Assembly (NCBI GenBank): GCA_016709225.1
Contig: JADJEE010000012.1
Coordinates: forward strand, 2,771,501 to 2,835,500
DNA length: 64,000 nt
Direction of reading: 5' to 3'
Source of the DNA: Deltaproteobacteria bacterium
GTDB lineage: Bacteria > Myxococcota_A > Polyangia > Nannocystales > Nannocystaceae
In this document: piece by piece, positions 15,756 to 24,908 of the stretch
Numbering within the stretch: the first letter of the stretch is position 1
How the letters are laid out: the number at the start of each line of letters is the position of its first letter
Notes under the pieces: model-generated
Seen by the model: only the letters and a program-made list of their open reading frames with translations
Database searches by the model: none
Told to the model about the DNA's origin: nothing
Program-made: the position numbers and the translations under genes

Positions 15756-18700
15756 ACCTCGTGCGGCTCGCGGTGCAGCGGCCGGTGACGGTGCTGATGG
15801 CGCTGGCCAGCGTGCTGCTCATCGGCAGCATTGCGCTGTCGCGGCTGCCGTTGGCGTTCCTGCCGGAGATCGACGTGCCGTTCATCGCGGTCGAGATCCG
15901 CCAGCCCGAGTCGAGCCCGGCACAGATCGCCAAGCAGATCGCCGAACCGGTCGAGGAGGCGCTCGCGACCCTGCCGGGCATCAAGCGCCTGCGCTCGACC
16001 TCGACCGCCGACGACGCGACCGTGGTGCTCGAGCTGCAGTGGGGACAGTCGCTCGACGTCGTGCGCATGCAGGTCGACGAGAAGCTCGATCTCGTGCGAC
16101 CGAAGCTGCCCAAGGGCGTTCAGGAGATCGCGGTGTTCTCGTTCAACACTGCCGACATCCCGGTGGTCGAGGCGCGGATCTCGGCGCCGGGTGTCGATCT
16201 GTCGGCGAGCTATCCGCTCCTCGAGGCCCACGTGCTCGATCCACTGCGGCGGCTGCCGGGGGTCGCGCGGGTCGAGCTCGATGGCGTGCTGCCGCGGGTG
16301 GTCTACGTCGACCTGGTGCGCGAGCGCATCCGCGAGCACTCCGTCGACGTCTCGGCGCTGCTGCAGCGGCTGCAGCAGGCGCGCGCGGAGGTGGTGCTGG
16401 GGCCGGTGCACGACGGCGGTCAGCGGTGGATCGCCCGCGGGCTCGGTGACTTCGAGAGCCTCGAAGAATTGGCGCAGATGCCGATCGGCATCGGCGCGCT
16501 GCGCCTGCGCGATGTCGCCGAGGTTCGCTACGAGGAGCCGCCGATCGCCTACGGCCGTCACCTCGACCGCGAGTATGCGGTGGGCCTGCGCGTGTTCAAG
16601 GAGTCGACGGCCAACACCGTCGAGGTGGTCGACGGCGTCATCTCGACCATCGAGCAGGACCTCGGCGCCGACCCCCAGCTCGACGGCATCGAGCTGTTCG
16701 TGTGGGAGAACCAGGCCGACCACATCCGCGCGGGCATCGACGGGCTGCGCAGCTCCGGCACCATCGGAGCCTTCTTCGCGGTGTTGTGTCTCTACGTGTT
16801 CCTGCGACGGCTCGATTCCACCGCCATCGTCGCGCTGTCGATTCCGTTCTCGGTCATCGCCACGTGCGGCGTGCTGTGGTTCATGGGTAAGAGCCTCAAC
16901 CTGCTGTCCATGATGGGCTTGATGCTCGCGGTCGGCATGCTCGTCGACAATGCGATCGTCGTGCTCGAGGCGATCGACCGCCGGCGCGAGCACGAGCTCG
17001 ATCCGCGCAGCGCGGCCGAACACGGCGCGCGCTCCGTGACGATGGCGGTCGTGGCCTCGACGCTGACGACGCTGATCGTGTTCCTGCCGCTCGTGCTCGG
17101 CAGCACCACCGAGCTGACGGTGTGGCTGCGCGAGGTCGGCGTCACGATCTCGCTGGCGCTCGCGTGCTCGCTGCTGTCGTCGCTCACGTTGATCCCGCTG
17201 GTGGCGGCGCGCACCGGCCGTACGCGACGACGACCCGCCCGCGAGGGCGGCGGCTGGGTCGAGTCGCGCTACGCCCGGCTGCTGGCCTGGACGCTGCGGC
17301 ACCGCGTGATCGCAGCGGTGCTGATCTTGTTGGGCCTGGCCGCGGGCGCGTTGCCGCTGGTCACCCAGCGCGTGCGCGCCGAGCCGTTCTCCGCCACCGT
17401 CAACGAGCGGTTGTTCCTGCGCTATCGCTTCGACGACTTCCACTACAAGTACCAGGCCGAACAGGTCGTCGAGCAGGTCGAGGCCTACCTCGACGCCAAC
17501 GCCGAGGACTTTGCTGTCGGCGAGATCTACAGCTGGTATGCCGAGAACGAGGCCGCCACCGTGATCGTGCTCGCGCGCCGCGATCTCGGCGACGAAGCGA
17601 TCAAGCAGCTGCGCGGCCGCATCCGTGAGCAGCTGCCGCGGGTACCGGGGGTCGACATCGCGTTCGAGCAGGAGTCCGAGGCGAGCGACGACGGCACACG
17701 CTTCTCGATCCAGCTGTTCGGCCGCGACTCCGAGGTGCTCGATCGCAATGGCGCGCAGGTCGAAGCGTTGCTGCGCGCCGAGCCCGGGGTCGCCGATGTG
17801 CGCAGCAGCTCGCAGCAGCGCCGCGACGAGGTCGAGGTTCGCATCGATCGTGAGCGTGCGCAGCGGCTGGGCATCAGCGCCAAGGATGCCGCGGATGCGT
17901 TCGGGTTCACCTTGGGTGGCATGCCGCTACCGCGCTTCCGCGAGGGCGGACGCGAGGTCGACAGCTGGCTCGCGCTGCGCATCGAGGACCGCGCGGGCAT
18001 CCGCGACCTCCGCAAGATCGCCTTCACGGGCCGCGATGCCGATGGCGGCGCGACGGTGCCGGTGCGCCTGGCCGACGTCGCCGAGCTGACCACGGTCCGC
18101 AGCGAGCGGCAGATCGTCCGCGAGAACCGCCAGGGCAACCTCGAGCTCACCGCCAACTACGACGGCGAAGACTGGGAGGCCGCGCGCGCGCGCATCGAGG
18201 CGCGCATGAACCAGCTGCCGCTGCCGCTGGGCTACGGCTGGTCGTGGGACGCGCGGACGCTCGAGCGCGACGACCAGAACCAGGAGATGGGCGTCAACTT
18301 CCTGCTCGCGCTGGTGTTGGTGTACCTGGTGCTCGCGTCGCTGTTCGAGTCGCTGTCGCAGCCGGTCGCGATCCTCACGTCGATCATCTTCGCGCTGCCC
18401 GGCGCGGCGTGGATGCTCGCTGCGACCGACACGCCGCTGAACCTGATGGCGCAGATCGGCCTGCTGATCCTCATGGGTGTGGTCGTCAACAACGGCGTCG
18501 TGCTGCTCGATCGGGTCAACGCGCTGCGTGCCGAGGGTGTCATGGGCGACGCGGCGTTCGTCACTGCCGGTCGCGAGCGCCTGCGTCCGATTCTCATGAC
18601 CGCGACGACGACCGTGCTGGGGCTGGTGCCGATGGCGATGGGCGGATCGGCGGTCGGCGGCCTGTTCTACTTCCCGCTCGCGCGGTGCGTCATCGGCGGG

Positions 18701-18814
18701 CTGCTGTCCTCTGCGATCTTCACGCTGTTCGGCCTGCCGCTGGTGACGCTCGGCGTCGAGGCGTGCGCACGCGGGCTCACGCAGCTGTGGCGCGCGTCGG
18801 GCCCCCGGCGCTGA
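15752..18814 (+). CDS. RND efflux pump permease, subunit 2
   Basis: 1020 residues. The same architecture as the preceding gene but clearly diverged: TM1 PVTVLMALASVLLIGSIAL, porter start EIDVPFIAVEIRQPESSPAQ, TM4 GMLVDNAIVVLEAIDRRRE (D399-N400) and TM10 LMGVVVNNGVVLLDRVNAL. It begins with ATGA overlapping the stop of subunit 1. Two unlike RND subunits behind one adaptor recall MdtBC/MuxBC, where a heterotrimer is the working pump; a heteromeric assembly is therefore inferred here. It is followed by a 46-base gap and a convergent gene. Confidence 0.92.
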   Translation: MNLVRLAVQRPVTVLMALASVLLIGSIALSRLPLAFLPEIDVPFIAVEIRQPESSPAQIAKQIAEPVEEALATLPGIKRLRSTSTADDATVVLELQWGQSLDVVRMQVDEKLDLVRPKLPKGVQEIAVFSFNTADIPVVEARISAPGVDLSASYPLLEAHVLDPLRRLPGVARVELDGVLPRVVYVDLVRERIREHSVDVSALLQRLQQARAEVVLGPVHDGGQRWIARGLGDFESLEELAQMPIGIGALRLRDVAEVRYEEPPIAYGRHLDREYAVGLRVFKESTANTVEVVDGVISTIEQDLGADPQLDGIELFVWENQADHIRAGIDGLRSSGTIGAFFAVLCLYVFLRRLDSTAIVALSIPFSVIATCGVLWFMGKSLNLLSMMGLMLAVGMLVDNAIVVLEAIDRRREHELDPRSAAEHGARSVTMAVVASTLTTLIVFLPLVLGSTTELTVWLREVGVTISLALACSLLSSLTLIPLVAARTGRTRRRPAREGGGWVESRYARLLAWTLRHRVIAAVLILLGLAAGALPLVTQRVRAEPFSATVNERLFLRYRFDDFHYKYQAEQVVEQVEAYLDANAEDFAVGEIYSWYAENEAATVIVLARRDLGDEAIKQLRGRIREQLPRVPGVDIAFEQESEASDDGTRFSIQLFGRDSEVLDRNGAQVEALLRAEPGVADVRSSSQQRRDEVEVRIDRERAQRLGISAKDAADAFGFTLGGMPLPRFREGGREVDSWLALRIEDRAGIRDLRKIAFTGRDADGGATVPVRLADVAELTTVRSERQIVRENRQGNLELTANYDGEDWEAARARIEARMNQLPLPLGYGWSWDARTLERDDQNQEMGVNFLLALVLVYLVLASLFESLSQPVAILTSIIFALPGAAWMLAATDTPLNLMAQIGLLILMGVVVNNGVVLLDRVNALRAEGVMGDAAFVTAGRERLRPILMTATTTVLGLVPMAMGGSAVGGLFYFPLARCVIGGLLSSAIFTLFGLPLVTLGVEACARGLTQLWRASGPRR

Positions 18815-18860
18815 CGCGACGCCAGGCGGCGCACGCCGGCGCTCGATGAACCGCGTGCGG

Positions 18861-20054
18861 CTACTTCACCGCGAAGACGCCGCTCATGTCCCAGCACGCG
18901 AGCATGCCGGTCTTGGCGGGCAGCAGTGCGGCCTTGTGGCCACCGGTCATGGCGTCGCCGACGATGAGCTGGCGTGGACACTCGATCTCGTCGAACACGA
19001 ACTCGTCGACGAGCGCCTGCTCGCACGGCATGCCGAGTCGCTCTGCACACAGCGTCGGCGCGATGTTGTGCTGGCGGCGATCACAGACCTCGCGGCCGGC
19101 GGCCGGGGTCGCCCGCGCCAGCACCATCACCACGCCGCCGGTCACGGGGATGCCGTCGTGGCTGCCGGTCACGCTGCGCTCCGAGGTGCGGAGGATCTCC
19201 TGCTCACAGCGCAGGCCCTCCTTGTCGGTGAGGATCACGCGGCCATCCTTCACGGCGATCGTGACCTGGCCGTTGTCGAACGTGCCGGTCGGCAGGTGCT
19301 TGGCGTCGACCGTCCAGAGCACGCCGGTGCCGTGCGGACACTCGGCCGTGCCGGGGTCGCCGCTGGGCGTGAGGTCGAGGCGCAGCTTCTCGGCGTCCTT
19401 GACGATGCGACCGGTGCAGGCGGCGTCGCCACGCTTCGAGCTACGCACGATCAGCGTGTCGGGTGTCGCGGCTGGCTGCACGATCGAGCTCACGATCACG
19501 CGGTCGTCGCTGTCGGTGAAGCCGATGCCGTCGGCGGCGACCCGCAGGCCGATGTCGGCGTCGGCGGAGCGAGCATCACCACCGAAGGTGCCGCGATGCG
19601 ACTCGGGGATCTCGGTGAGCACGTTCCACGCGTTCCAGTCGCCGTCGAGCACCGGCTCGCAGCGCTCCTCGGTGCCCTGCTTGTAGAGCTTCACCATCAA
19701 CGTGTTGCCCTGCCGCGAGAGCGTGCCCTTGCACGGCTTGGGCGCCTTGCCGGCCTTGGTCCACGATGCCTCGGCTTCGTCGACCTGGTAGTCGTCGACG
19801 CCCATCGCCTTGCCGGCCTTGATGGTCAGCGTGAGCTCACCGAGCTTCAGGCTGGTCGCGTCGAGCTCGAGCCCGATGGTCTCGAGGTGTACCTGGGCAT
19901 CGTTCTGGCCCCACGATCCGCGCAGTCGCTCCGGCAGCTCGGCGGCGCCTTCGGGCTGCTTGTCGCAGGCGCCGAGGCCGAGGGTGAGCAACCACGCCTG
20001 CGCGAAGCAGGAGGCCTCGCGCAGCGGTTGGGGTCGACGCGCGCTCTCGATCAT
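18861..20054 (-). CDS. Lipoprotein of unknown function
   Basis: 397 residues from ATG at 20054, preceded by GAGG. The signal ends in LGAC. The mature part is beta-rich and Cys-containing (eight or more Cys), with two similar segments (LRGSWGQNDAQVHLETIGLEL and HRGTFGGDARSADADIGLRV) suggesting an internal duplication of a lipocalin-like or calycin-like sheet: each opens with Leu/His-Arg-Gly-Ser/Thr-Trp/Phe-Gly. No named family recognised. The frame remains open for another 1.5 kb upstream but that part is antisense to the glycosyltransferase. Divergent from the GT4 gene with 90 bases between. Confidence 0.65.
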   Translation of the reverse strand: MIESARRPQPLREASCFAQAWLLTLGLGACDKQPEGAAELPERLRGSWGQNDAQVHLETIGLELDATSLKLGELTLTIKAGKAMGVDDYQVDEAEASWTKAGKAPKPCKGTLSRQGNTLMVKLYKQGTEERCEPVLDGDWNAWNVLTEIPESHRGTFGGDARSADADIGLRVAADGIGFTDSDDRVIVSSIVQPAATPDTLIVRSSKRGDAACTGRIVKDAEKLRLDLTPSGDPGTAECPHGTGVLWTVDAKHLPTGTFDNGQVTIAVKDGRVILTDKEGLRCEQEILRTSERSVTGSHDGIPVTGGVVMVLARATPAAGREVCDRRQHNIAPTLCAERLGMPCEQALVDEFVFDEIECPRQLIVGDAMTGGHKAALLPAKTGMLACWDMSGVFAVK

Positions 20055-20144
20055 CGCAACACCTCGCCGCCTCGATGGATACCACACTTCCCAAGCGCCC
20101 ATGTCGGCGAGCATCATCTGTGCTCCACGCCGGAGTCGACGACC

Positions 20145-21371
20145 TTGCGCATCGCGTACCTCACGACCACGTACCCCTCGGTCAGCCACACGTTCATCCG
20201 TCGCGAGCTGGTGGAGCTCGAGCGACAGGTCGGAGAGATTGCCCGCTTCGCGATCCGTCACACGCCCTATGACATCGTCGATCCCGACGACGCGCGCGAG
20301 GACGGCAAGACCTTTCGTCTGCTGTCGCAGGGCAAGGCGACGTTCCTCAAGGTCATGGCCAAGCGCGCGTTGATGCATCCGCGCGAGACCCTCGCGGGCG
20401 TGCGCAAGGCCATCGAGCTCGGACGCAAGAGTCAGCGCGGCCTGCCGGTGCACGCCGCCTACCTGGTCGAGGCGATGATGCTGGTCGACGAGCTGCAGCG
20501 GCGCGGCATCGAGCACGTGCACGTGCACTTCGGCACCAACCCCGCCGCGGTCGCGCAGATCACCCGCGCGATGGGGGGGCCGCCGTACTCCTTCACCGTG
20601 CACGGCCCCGACGAGCTCGACGCGCCGCTCGGGCTCAAGCTCGGGCCGAAGATCGAGGACGCCGCCTTCGTGGTCGCGATCACCAACTACTGCGCCGCAC
20701 AGCTGCGGCGATGGGTCTCGCACGAGCACTGGGACAAGATCCGCGTGGTCCACTGCACGGTCGGCGATGAGTTCTTCCGCGAGGCCAGGCCCATCGATCC
20801 CACCAGCAAGACGCTGGTGTGCGTGGGGCGGCTGTCGCCGCAGAAGGGCCAGATCCTGCTGGTCGAAGCCTTCGCCGACGCAATCGATCGGGGCCTCGAC
20901 GCCAAGCTCGTGCTCGCCGGCGACGGCGAGATGCGCGGCGAGATCGAGCGCATCGCGAGCGAGCGTGGTCTGGGCGATCGCTTGCGGATCACCGGCTGGA
21001 TCAGCGGTGAGCAGGTCCGCCAGGAGATCCTGGCCTCGCGTGCGCTGGTGCTGCCGAGCTTCGCCGAGGGCCTGCCGATGGTGATCATGGAGGCGTTCGC
21101 GCTGGGGCGCCCGGTGCTGACGACGTACATCGCGGGCATCCCCGAGCTGGTGGTGCAGCGCGAGAACGGGTGGTTGATTCCGGCCGGCTCGAAGGCGGCG
21201 ATCACCGACGCGATCGCCGAGGTGTTGGCGGCCTCGCCGGCGCAGCTCGAGGCGATGGCGGCGCATGGTCGCGAGGCGGTGCGTCGGCAGCACTACACGC
21301 CGACCGAGACCGCGCGTCTGGCCGACGCGGTTCGCGAGTCGATCGACGCCGAGCACGCGCGCGGGCGCTAG
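20145..21371 (+). CDS. Glycosyltransferase family 4
   Basis: 408 residues from TTG at 20145 (CGGAG precedes it; no ATG or GTG fits the family start LRIAYLTTTYPSVSHTFI). N-terminal Rossmann domain with the SHTFIRRE motif typical of colanic-acid WcaL-like GT4 enzymes and HVHFGTNPAAVAQ; C-terminal domain with LVCVGRLSPQKGQILLVEAF, LAGDGEMRGEIE and the retaining-GT E(x7)E motif in PSFAEGLPMVIMEAFALGRPV. It should transfer a sugar from a nucleotide-sugar donor in exopolysaccharide or glycolipid assembly. GT2 and WecB/TagA/CpsF genes lie 6-7 kb downstream. Confidence 0.88.
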   Translation: MRIAYLTTTYPSVSHTFIRRELVELERQVGEIARFAIRHTPYDIVDPDDAREDGKTFRLLSQGKATFLKVMAKRALMHPRETLAGVRKAIELGRKSQRGLPVHAAYLVEAMMLVDELQRRGIEHVHVHFGTNPAAVAQITRAMGGPPYSFTVHGPDELDAPLGLKLGPKIEDAAFVVAITNYCAAQLRRWVSHEHWDKIRVVHCTVGDEFFREARPIDPTSKTLVCVGRLSPQKGQILLVEAFADAIDRGLDAKLVLAGDGEMRGEIERIASERGLGDRLRITGWISGEQVRQEILASRALVLPSFAEGLPMVIMEAFALGRPVLTTYIAGIPELVVQRENGWLIPAGSKAAITDAIAEVLAASPAQLEAMAAHGREAVRRQHYTPTETARLADAVRESIDAEHARGR

Positions 21372-21379
21372 TACCTCGC

Positions 21380-21808
21380 GTGCCGGTGCTCGCGAGCTAT
21401 GCTCGTGCGGACGTGGACGCGCTCGCCGATCGCATGCTCGCCCGGGAACGTCGCGCGGCCGCGCGGTGGGTGGGCATCGCCGTCGCCGCGGCGCCCGCGC
21501 TCGAGCAGCTCGAGGACGGTGGCTGGCTGGCGTGGCTCGGCGAGCTCGCGCACGGCCGCGGCGAGCTGCCGGTCGGCGCATGGGCCAGCGTGCCGACCCT
21601 GCTGTACTTCGTCGCGCTCGGGCTCGCCGCCGCATGGCTGTCGCCGCGACTGCGACCGCGCGATCGATGGTTGTTCCTGCTGGCGTGCGTGGTCGTCGAG
21701 GGCTGGCACGTGCTGGCGCGGGGCCTGCTGCTGCCGGGTTGCGTGGCGGTGCTCGCGTTCGCGGCCGCGGCGTCGCGCGGTGCGTTCACCCGCGAAGCGC
21801 AGTCGTAG
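21380..21808 (+). CDS. Small membrane protein, unknown
   Basis: 142 residues from GTG at 21380, 8 bases after the glycosyltransferase; an ATG at about 21434 is an alternative. Three hydrophobic stretches: VGIAVAAAPALEQL, VPTLLYFVALGLAAAWL and WLFLLACVVVEGWHVLA, then LLPGCVAVLAFAAAA. Charged residues DRMLARERRAAAR precede the first. Probably an inner-membrane protein in the same transcription unit as the glycosyltransferase. No family recognised. Confidence 0.45.
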   Translation: MPVLASYARADVDALADRMLARERRAAARWVGIAVAAAPALEQLEDGGWLAWLGELAHGRGELPVGAWASVPTLLYFVALGLAAAWLSPRLRPRDRWLFLLACVVVEGWHVLARGLLLPGCVAVLAFAAAASRGAFTREAQS

Positions 21809-21860
21809 GGCGCCGCACCCCGGGCCCGCCGGCTTCGACGGACCCGAGGGCGCGCTCGGG

Positions 21861-22064
21861 TCACCCGCGATGTCGCGAGTTCGGCAGCCGTCGGGCGTGC
21901 GCCGACGGATGCGCGTGCTGGTGCCGCTTGGGCGAGGTGTTGCGCGGCGGTGCAGCGTGCGTCGTCGCGGGCGTGCTCGCCGGCTGTGGTGTCGTCGGTC
22001 GGGTGGGCTCGGTGGCGGTAAGAATGGACGGCGTGGTGACGATCGAAATGGACTTGCTCGGCAT
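21861..22064 (-). CDS. Small Thr/Pro/His-rich basic protein (doubtful)
   Basis: 67 residues, with a near-ideal ribosome-binding site (GGAGG, 6 bases before ATG 22064). The sequence starts MPSKSISIVTTPSILTATEP, continues with Thr-Pro and His/Arg-rich segments, and ends RRLPNSRHRG. The composition differs from shadow ORFs nearby, which are Arg/Ala-rich throughout. It has no signal or membrane segment. It might be a disordered nucleic-acid-binding peptide, or a chance frame behind a chance ribosome-binding site; nothing similar is recognised. Confidence 0.35.
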   Translation of the reverse strand: MPSKSISIVTTPSILTATEPTRPTTPQPASTPATTHAAPPRNTSPKRHQHAHPSAHARRLPNSRHRG

Positions 22065-22401
22065 GGAATCCTCCGGATGAAAGCAGCCCCCAAGGCAGCG
22101 CCGCGCCGTCGTGGTCGAGCTCGCGCACGCGTGCACGAGCTCGACCCGAACCGACGCGACGCGCCAGCGGGGGGCGAGGTGTGAACATTCGGATCGCGAT
22201 CCCCGAGCACCGCGCCAAAGGTGTGCGACGCCGAGCGACTCATCGCCGCCGGTGCGACGTCACGCGTGCGAGAGCGCGATGCACCACCGTGCGGTGATGC
22301 AGTCGAGCAGCAGGCGTGTCGACGACCCCGGAGGCTGCGAAATCACCCGAAATCACGCACCAACGGCCGAAATGGCGTCGGGCACGATCCCCAGCGAAAT
22401 G

Positions 22402-22415
22402 CCCTCTCGAGAGGG
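22402..22415. promoter_or_regulatory. 14-bp perfect palindrome CCCTCTCGAGAGGG
   Basis: A self-complementary site in the non-coding stretch, 20 bases from a hairpin. It could be an operator for a dimeric regulator; no neighbouring regulator gene supports this. Confidence 0.25.
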
Positions 22416-22434
22416 TGTCGATTCAATCACGCAT

Positions 22435-22461
22435 CGTCGACCCCGTCGTCGGGGGTCGACG
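22435..22461 (-). terminator. Hairpin downstream of the Ycf48-like lipoprotein gene
   Basis: Perfect 10-bp stem (22435-22444 with 22452-22461) and a 7-nt loop, 58 bases beyond the stop codon at 22519 when read on the minus strand. There is no T-tract, so it would be a weak or Rho-assisted terminator. Confidence 0.4.
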
Positions 22462-22518
22462 CTCAAGCTACGTGGCGACGCCTTCGATGTCAAGGCGAGT
22501 GCCGCCGGAAATCAAGCG

Positions 22519-23595
22519 TCACCAGTGCTCGGGCCCGAGCGCGTCGACGCCCACGAGATCGCTGCGCGAGGTGTGGACGAGCTCGAAGCTCAGGCCGGCA
22601 TCCTCGGTGAGCGCGACGATTCCGGCGTCGCCGACGGCGGCGCCGTGGCCCTGCCAGTCGAGGTGGATGTCGCGCAGGTCGTCGGTCGCCAGCTCGACGT
22701 GGGTGACGATCGGCGCGTCGGCATCGAGGTCGACGCGCACGATCGTGCCCGCGGCACCGACTGCGATCGCGCCGCGGCCGTCGCGGGCGATCTGCACCGC
22801 GTGTAGATCGTGCTGGGTGCCGCTGTCGAGGGCGCGCCACTGCACGCCGTCGGCGGACCACCACAGCGCACCGTCGCGTCCGACCGCGACCCCACGCGCG
22901 ACGTCGTGGGCGAGGTCGATCGCCTGCGGTGTGCCGTCGAGCGTCGCGATGGCGACGGCGAGGCCCGCGGTGGGCTCGGCCGACCACACGGTGCCGTCAT
23001 CGGCGATCGCGAGCAGACCCGCGGCCCCCATCGCGACGCCGGCGAGCGAGCCCGTCGCGCCGTCGATCGAACGCATGCCTGCGTCGTCGATGACCAGCCA
23101 CACGCCGTCGGTCCCCACTGCGCTGACCATGACGCCGTGGTCGGCCTCGACGTCGTGCAGATCGGCGTGCACGCCGGTCGCGACGGTGGACCAATGCGCG
23201 CCGCCATCGCTCGTGCGCGCGACATAGCCGGCCGCGCCGACCACCCACGCCTCGGCCTCGCCGTTGCATTCGATCGCGAACAGACCCGGCGCGAGCGGCT
23301 CGTGGGACTCGCTGCTGCCATCGCCGCCGACGCGCAGCACTGCGCCGTCGCCCCCGACGACCCACGAGGCATCGACGCACGCACCACCCGAGCACATCTG
23401 GCCGGTGCCGCAGTCACTGTCCTTGCTGCACTGCGGGTTGCCGCCGCTGGTCATGCCCTGCGAGGTCGCGGTCGAGGTCGAGCCGTCGTCGTCGTCGCAG
23501 GCGATCGAGGCGCCGCACAGCAAGCCGAGCAGAACACCCGCGCAGGCGTGCAAGTGACGTCCACGAAGGGCGCGATGGGAGCGATGCAAGTCCAT
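22519..23595 (-). CDS. Ycf48-like/BNR-type beta-propeller lipoprotein
   Basis: 358 residues from ATG at 23595 (GGAGG 8 bases upstream). Lipoprotein signal ending GASIAC, an Asp/Ser/Thr linker, the Cys module CSKDSDCGTGQMCSGGACVD, then repeats of about 40 residues that alternate AWVVGAAGYVARTSDGGAHW, SAVGTDGVWLVIDD, AIADDGTVWS, VAVGRDGALWWSADGVQW, AVGAAGTIVRV and AVGDAGIVALTEDAG. The GxxGxxxxTxDGGxxW pattern is that of Ycf48/HCF136-like and sialidase-type propellers. No catalytic sialidase residues are seen, so it is a binding protein at the cell surface. Divergent from the glycoside-hydrolase-like gene. Confidence 0.75.
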   Translation of the reverse strand: MDLHRSHRALRGRHLHACAGVLLGLLCGASIACDDDDGSTSTATSQGMTSGGNPQCSKDSDCGTGQMCSGGACVDASWVVGGDGAVLRVGGDGSSESHEPLAPGLFAIECNGEAEAWVVGAAGYVARTSDGGAHWSTVATGVHADLHDVEADHGVMVSAVGTDGVWLVIDDAGMRSIDGATGSLAGVAMGAAGLLAIADDGTVWSAEPTAGLAVAIATLDGTPQAIDLAHDVARGVAVGRDGALWWSADGVQWRALDSGTQHDLHAVQIARDGRGAIAVGAAGTIVRVDLDADAPIVTHVELATDDLRDIHLDWQGHGAAVGDAGIVALTEDAGLSFELVHTSRSDLVGVDALGPEHW

Positions 23596-23725
23596 GATTT
23601 CAAGCCTCCAGCCATCGGCCAGGATACCGGTGGGTGCACGAACGTCGCAATCAGGGCGGGACCGGCTCTCGGCCGCTCGGGCGTTGGTGTTTGCGAGCCC
23701 CACGGGGGTTCGGTACACCCGAATC

Positions 23726-24760
23726 ATGCCGCTCGATGTCTCGCCGTGGTGCACCGCGGTGCTCGTGTCGTCGCTGGCGGCAGTGGGTTCGGTGGTCGGA
23801 TGCGGCAGCGACGGTGCCGAGGGGGCCGGGGACGGCAGCACCACCGACACGTCGGTGGGTAGCGCGAGCGCGGCTGCGACCTCGGCGAGCGCGACCGCGA
23901 CGAAGGACACGGACCCAGGCGGCGATGCGTCGTCGGGCAGCACCGGTGCGGGCGCGAGCCCGCGGATCTACGGCGTCACGCTCGACGCGATCGAGCCGCT
24001 CGACCAGATCGTCGACGCGCTCGCGCAGCTCCACCACCGCCCGACCACACGGATCGTGTTCGACGAGTTCGTGCCAGCGGGCGACTACGTCGACGCGGTG
24101 GTCGAGATTGCGACCGTCAGCGACGTGATGGGCGAGATCCTCGACTCGTACTACGTCGCCCAGTACAGCCCCGCGCAGTACCGCATGCGCGCGCAGGAGT
24201 ACGTCGACGCGATGGCCGACACCGTCACGATCTGGGAGGTCGGCAACGAGATCAACGGCGAGTGGCTGTGCGCTCCCGATGCCGAGTCGTGCACGGCGGC
24301 GCAGACCGCCGATGTCGTCGAGAAGATGCAGGCCGCGTTCGACGTGGTGCGGGCCGCCGGCGGCCAGACTGCGCTCACGCTCTACTACAACGAGGATTGC
24401 TGGTCGCAGCCGGAGCACGAGATGTTCACCTGGCAGGCGGACAACGTGCCCGCCGCCATGCGCGACGGGCTCGACTATGTCTTCGTCAGCTACTACGAGG
24501 ACGACTGCAACGGTCTGCAACCCGACTGGCCGGCGGTGTTCGAGCGACTGGCGACCGCGTTCCCGAACGCGCGGCTGGGGATCGGCGAGTGCGGGACGCT
24601 CGATCCGATCGCGAAGGCCGCGTTCGTACAGCGGTACTACGGCATGGAGATCGAGCAGCCGGCGTTCGTGGGCGGGTGGTTCTGGTGGTACTTCCTCGAG
24701 GACATGGTGCCGCGCGATCGGCCGCTGTGGGGGGTGCTGGATCAGGCGCTCGCGCCGTGA
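23726..24760 (+). CDS. Glycoside hydrolase-like (clan A TIM barrel) lipoprotein
   Basis: 344 residues. Lipoprotein signal with lipobox VVGC, a Ser/Ala/Thr linker to about residue 80, then a TIM-barrel-like domain. WEVGNEING contains an Asn-Glu pair (N174, E175) at the position of the clan-A acid/base, and RLGIGECGT places E288 at the nucleophile strand; FVSYYEDDC and GGWFWWYFLEDM are further barrel-like strands. This supports a retaining beta-glycosidase fold, but the family (GH5, GH39 and similar) cannot be fixed by eye. A secreted enzyme acting on polysaccharide is inferred, fitting the surrounding polysaccharide genes. Confidence 0.6.
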   Translation: MPLDVSPWCTAVLVSSLAAVGSVVGCGSDGAEGAGDGSTTDTSVGSASAAATSASATATKDTDPGGDASSGSTGAGASPRIYGVTLDAIEPLDQIVDALAQLHHRPTTRIVFDEFVPAGDYVDAVVEIATVSDVMGEILDSYYVAQYSPAQYRMRAQEYVDAMADTVTIWEVGNEINGEWLCAPDAESCTAAQTADVVEKMQAAFDVVRAAGGQTALTLYYNEDCWSQPEHEMFTWQADNVPAAMRDGLDYVFVSYYEDDCNGLQPDWPAVFERLATAFPNARLGIGECGTLDPIAKAAFVQRYYGMEIEQPAFVGGWFWWYFLEDMVPRDRPLWGVLDQALAP

Positions 24761-24908
24761 TCGCGGCGACGCTCGGTGCGACGGCGAGCTGCTCGCGTAG
24801 GTCGACGCCGCGCCCTGTGAGGCCGGCAGATCTGCATTCGCGTAGCGGCCGCGAACTTACGCAATTCGCTGGATCGCGACCGCGCTCGCGTGTGCCGTAG
24901 CGTGCGAG

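Larger units (their letters stand above)
22065..22518. other. Intergenic stretch with little coding character
   Basis: 454 bases between the small basic ORF and the end of the Ycf48-like lipoprotein gene. No frame looks like protein. It is locally less GC-rich (around 22330-22430) and contains a 14-bp palindrome and a hairpin, listed separately. A promoter for the small minus-strand ORF or an RNA could lie here. Confidence 0.4.

Noticed and set aside
20055..21635. Extension of the minus-strand lipoprotein frame to 924 residues
   Set aside because: The upstream part is antisense to the GT4 gene; the real start is the ATG at 20054 just before the signal peptide.
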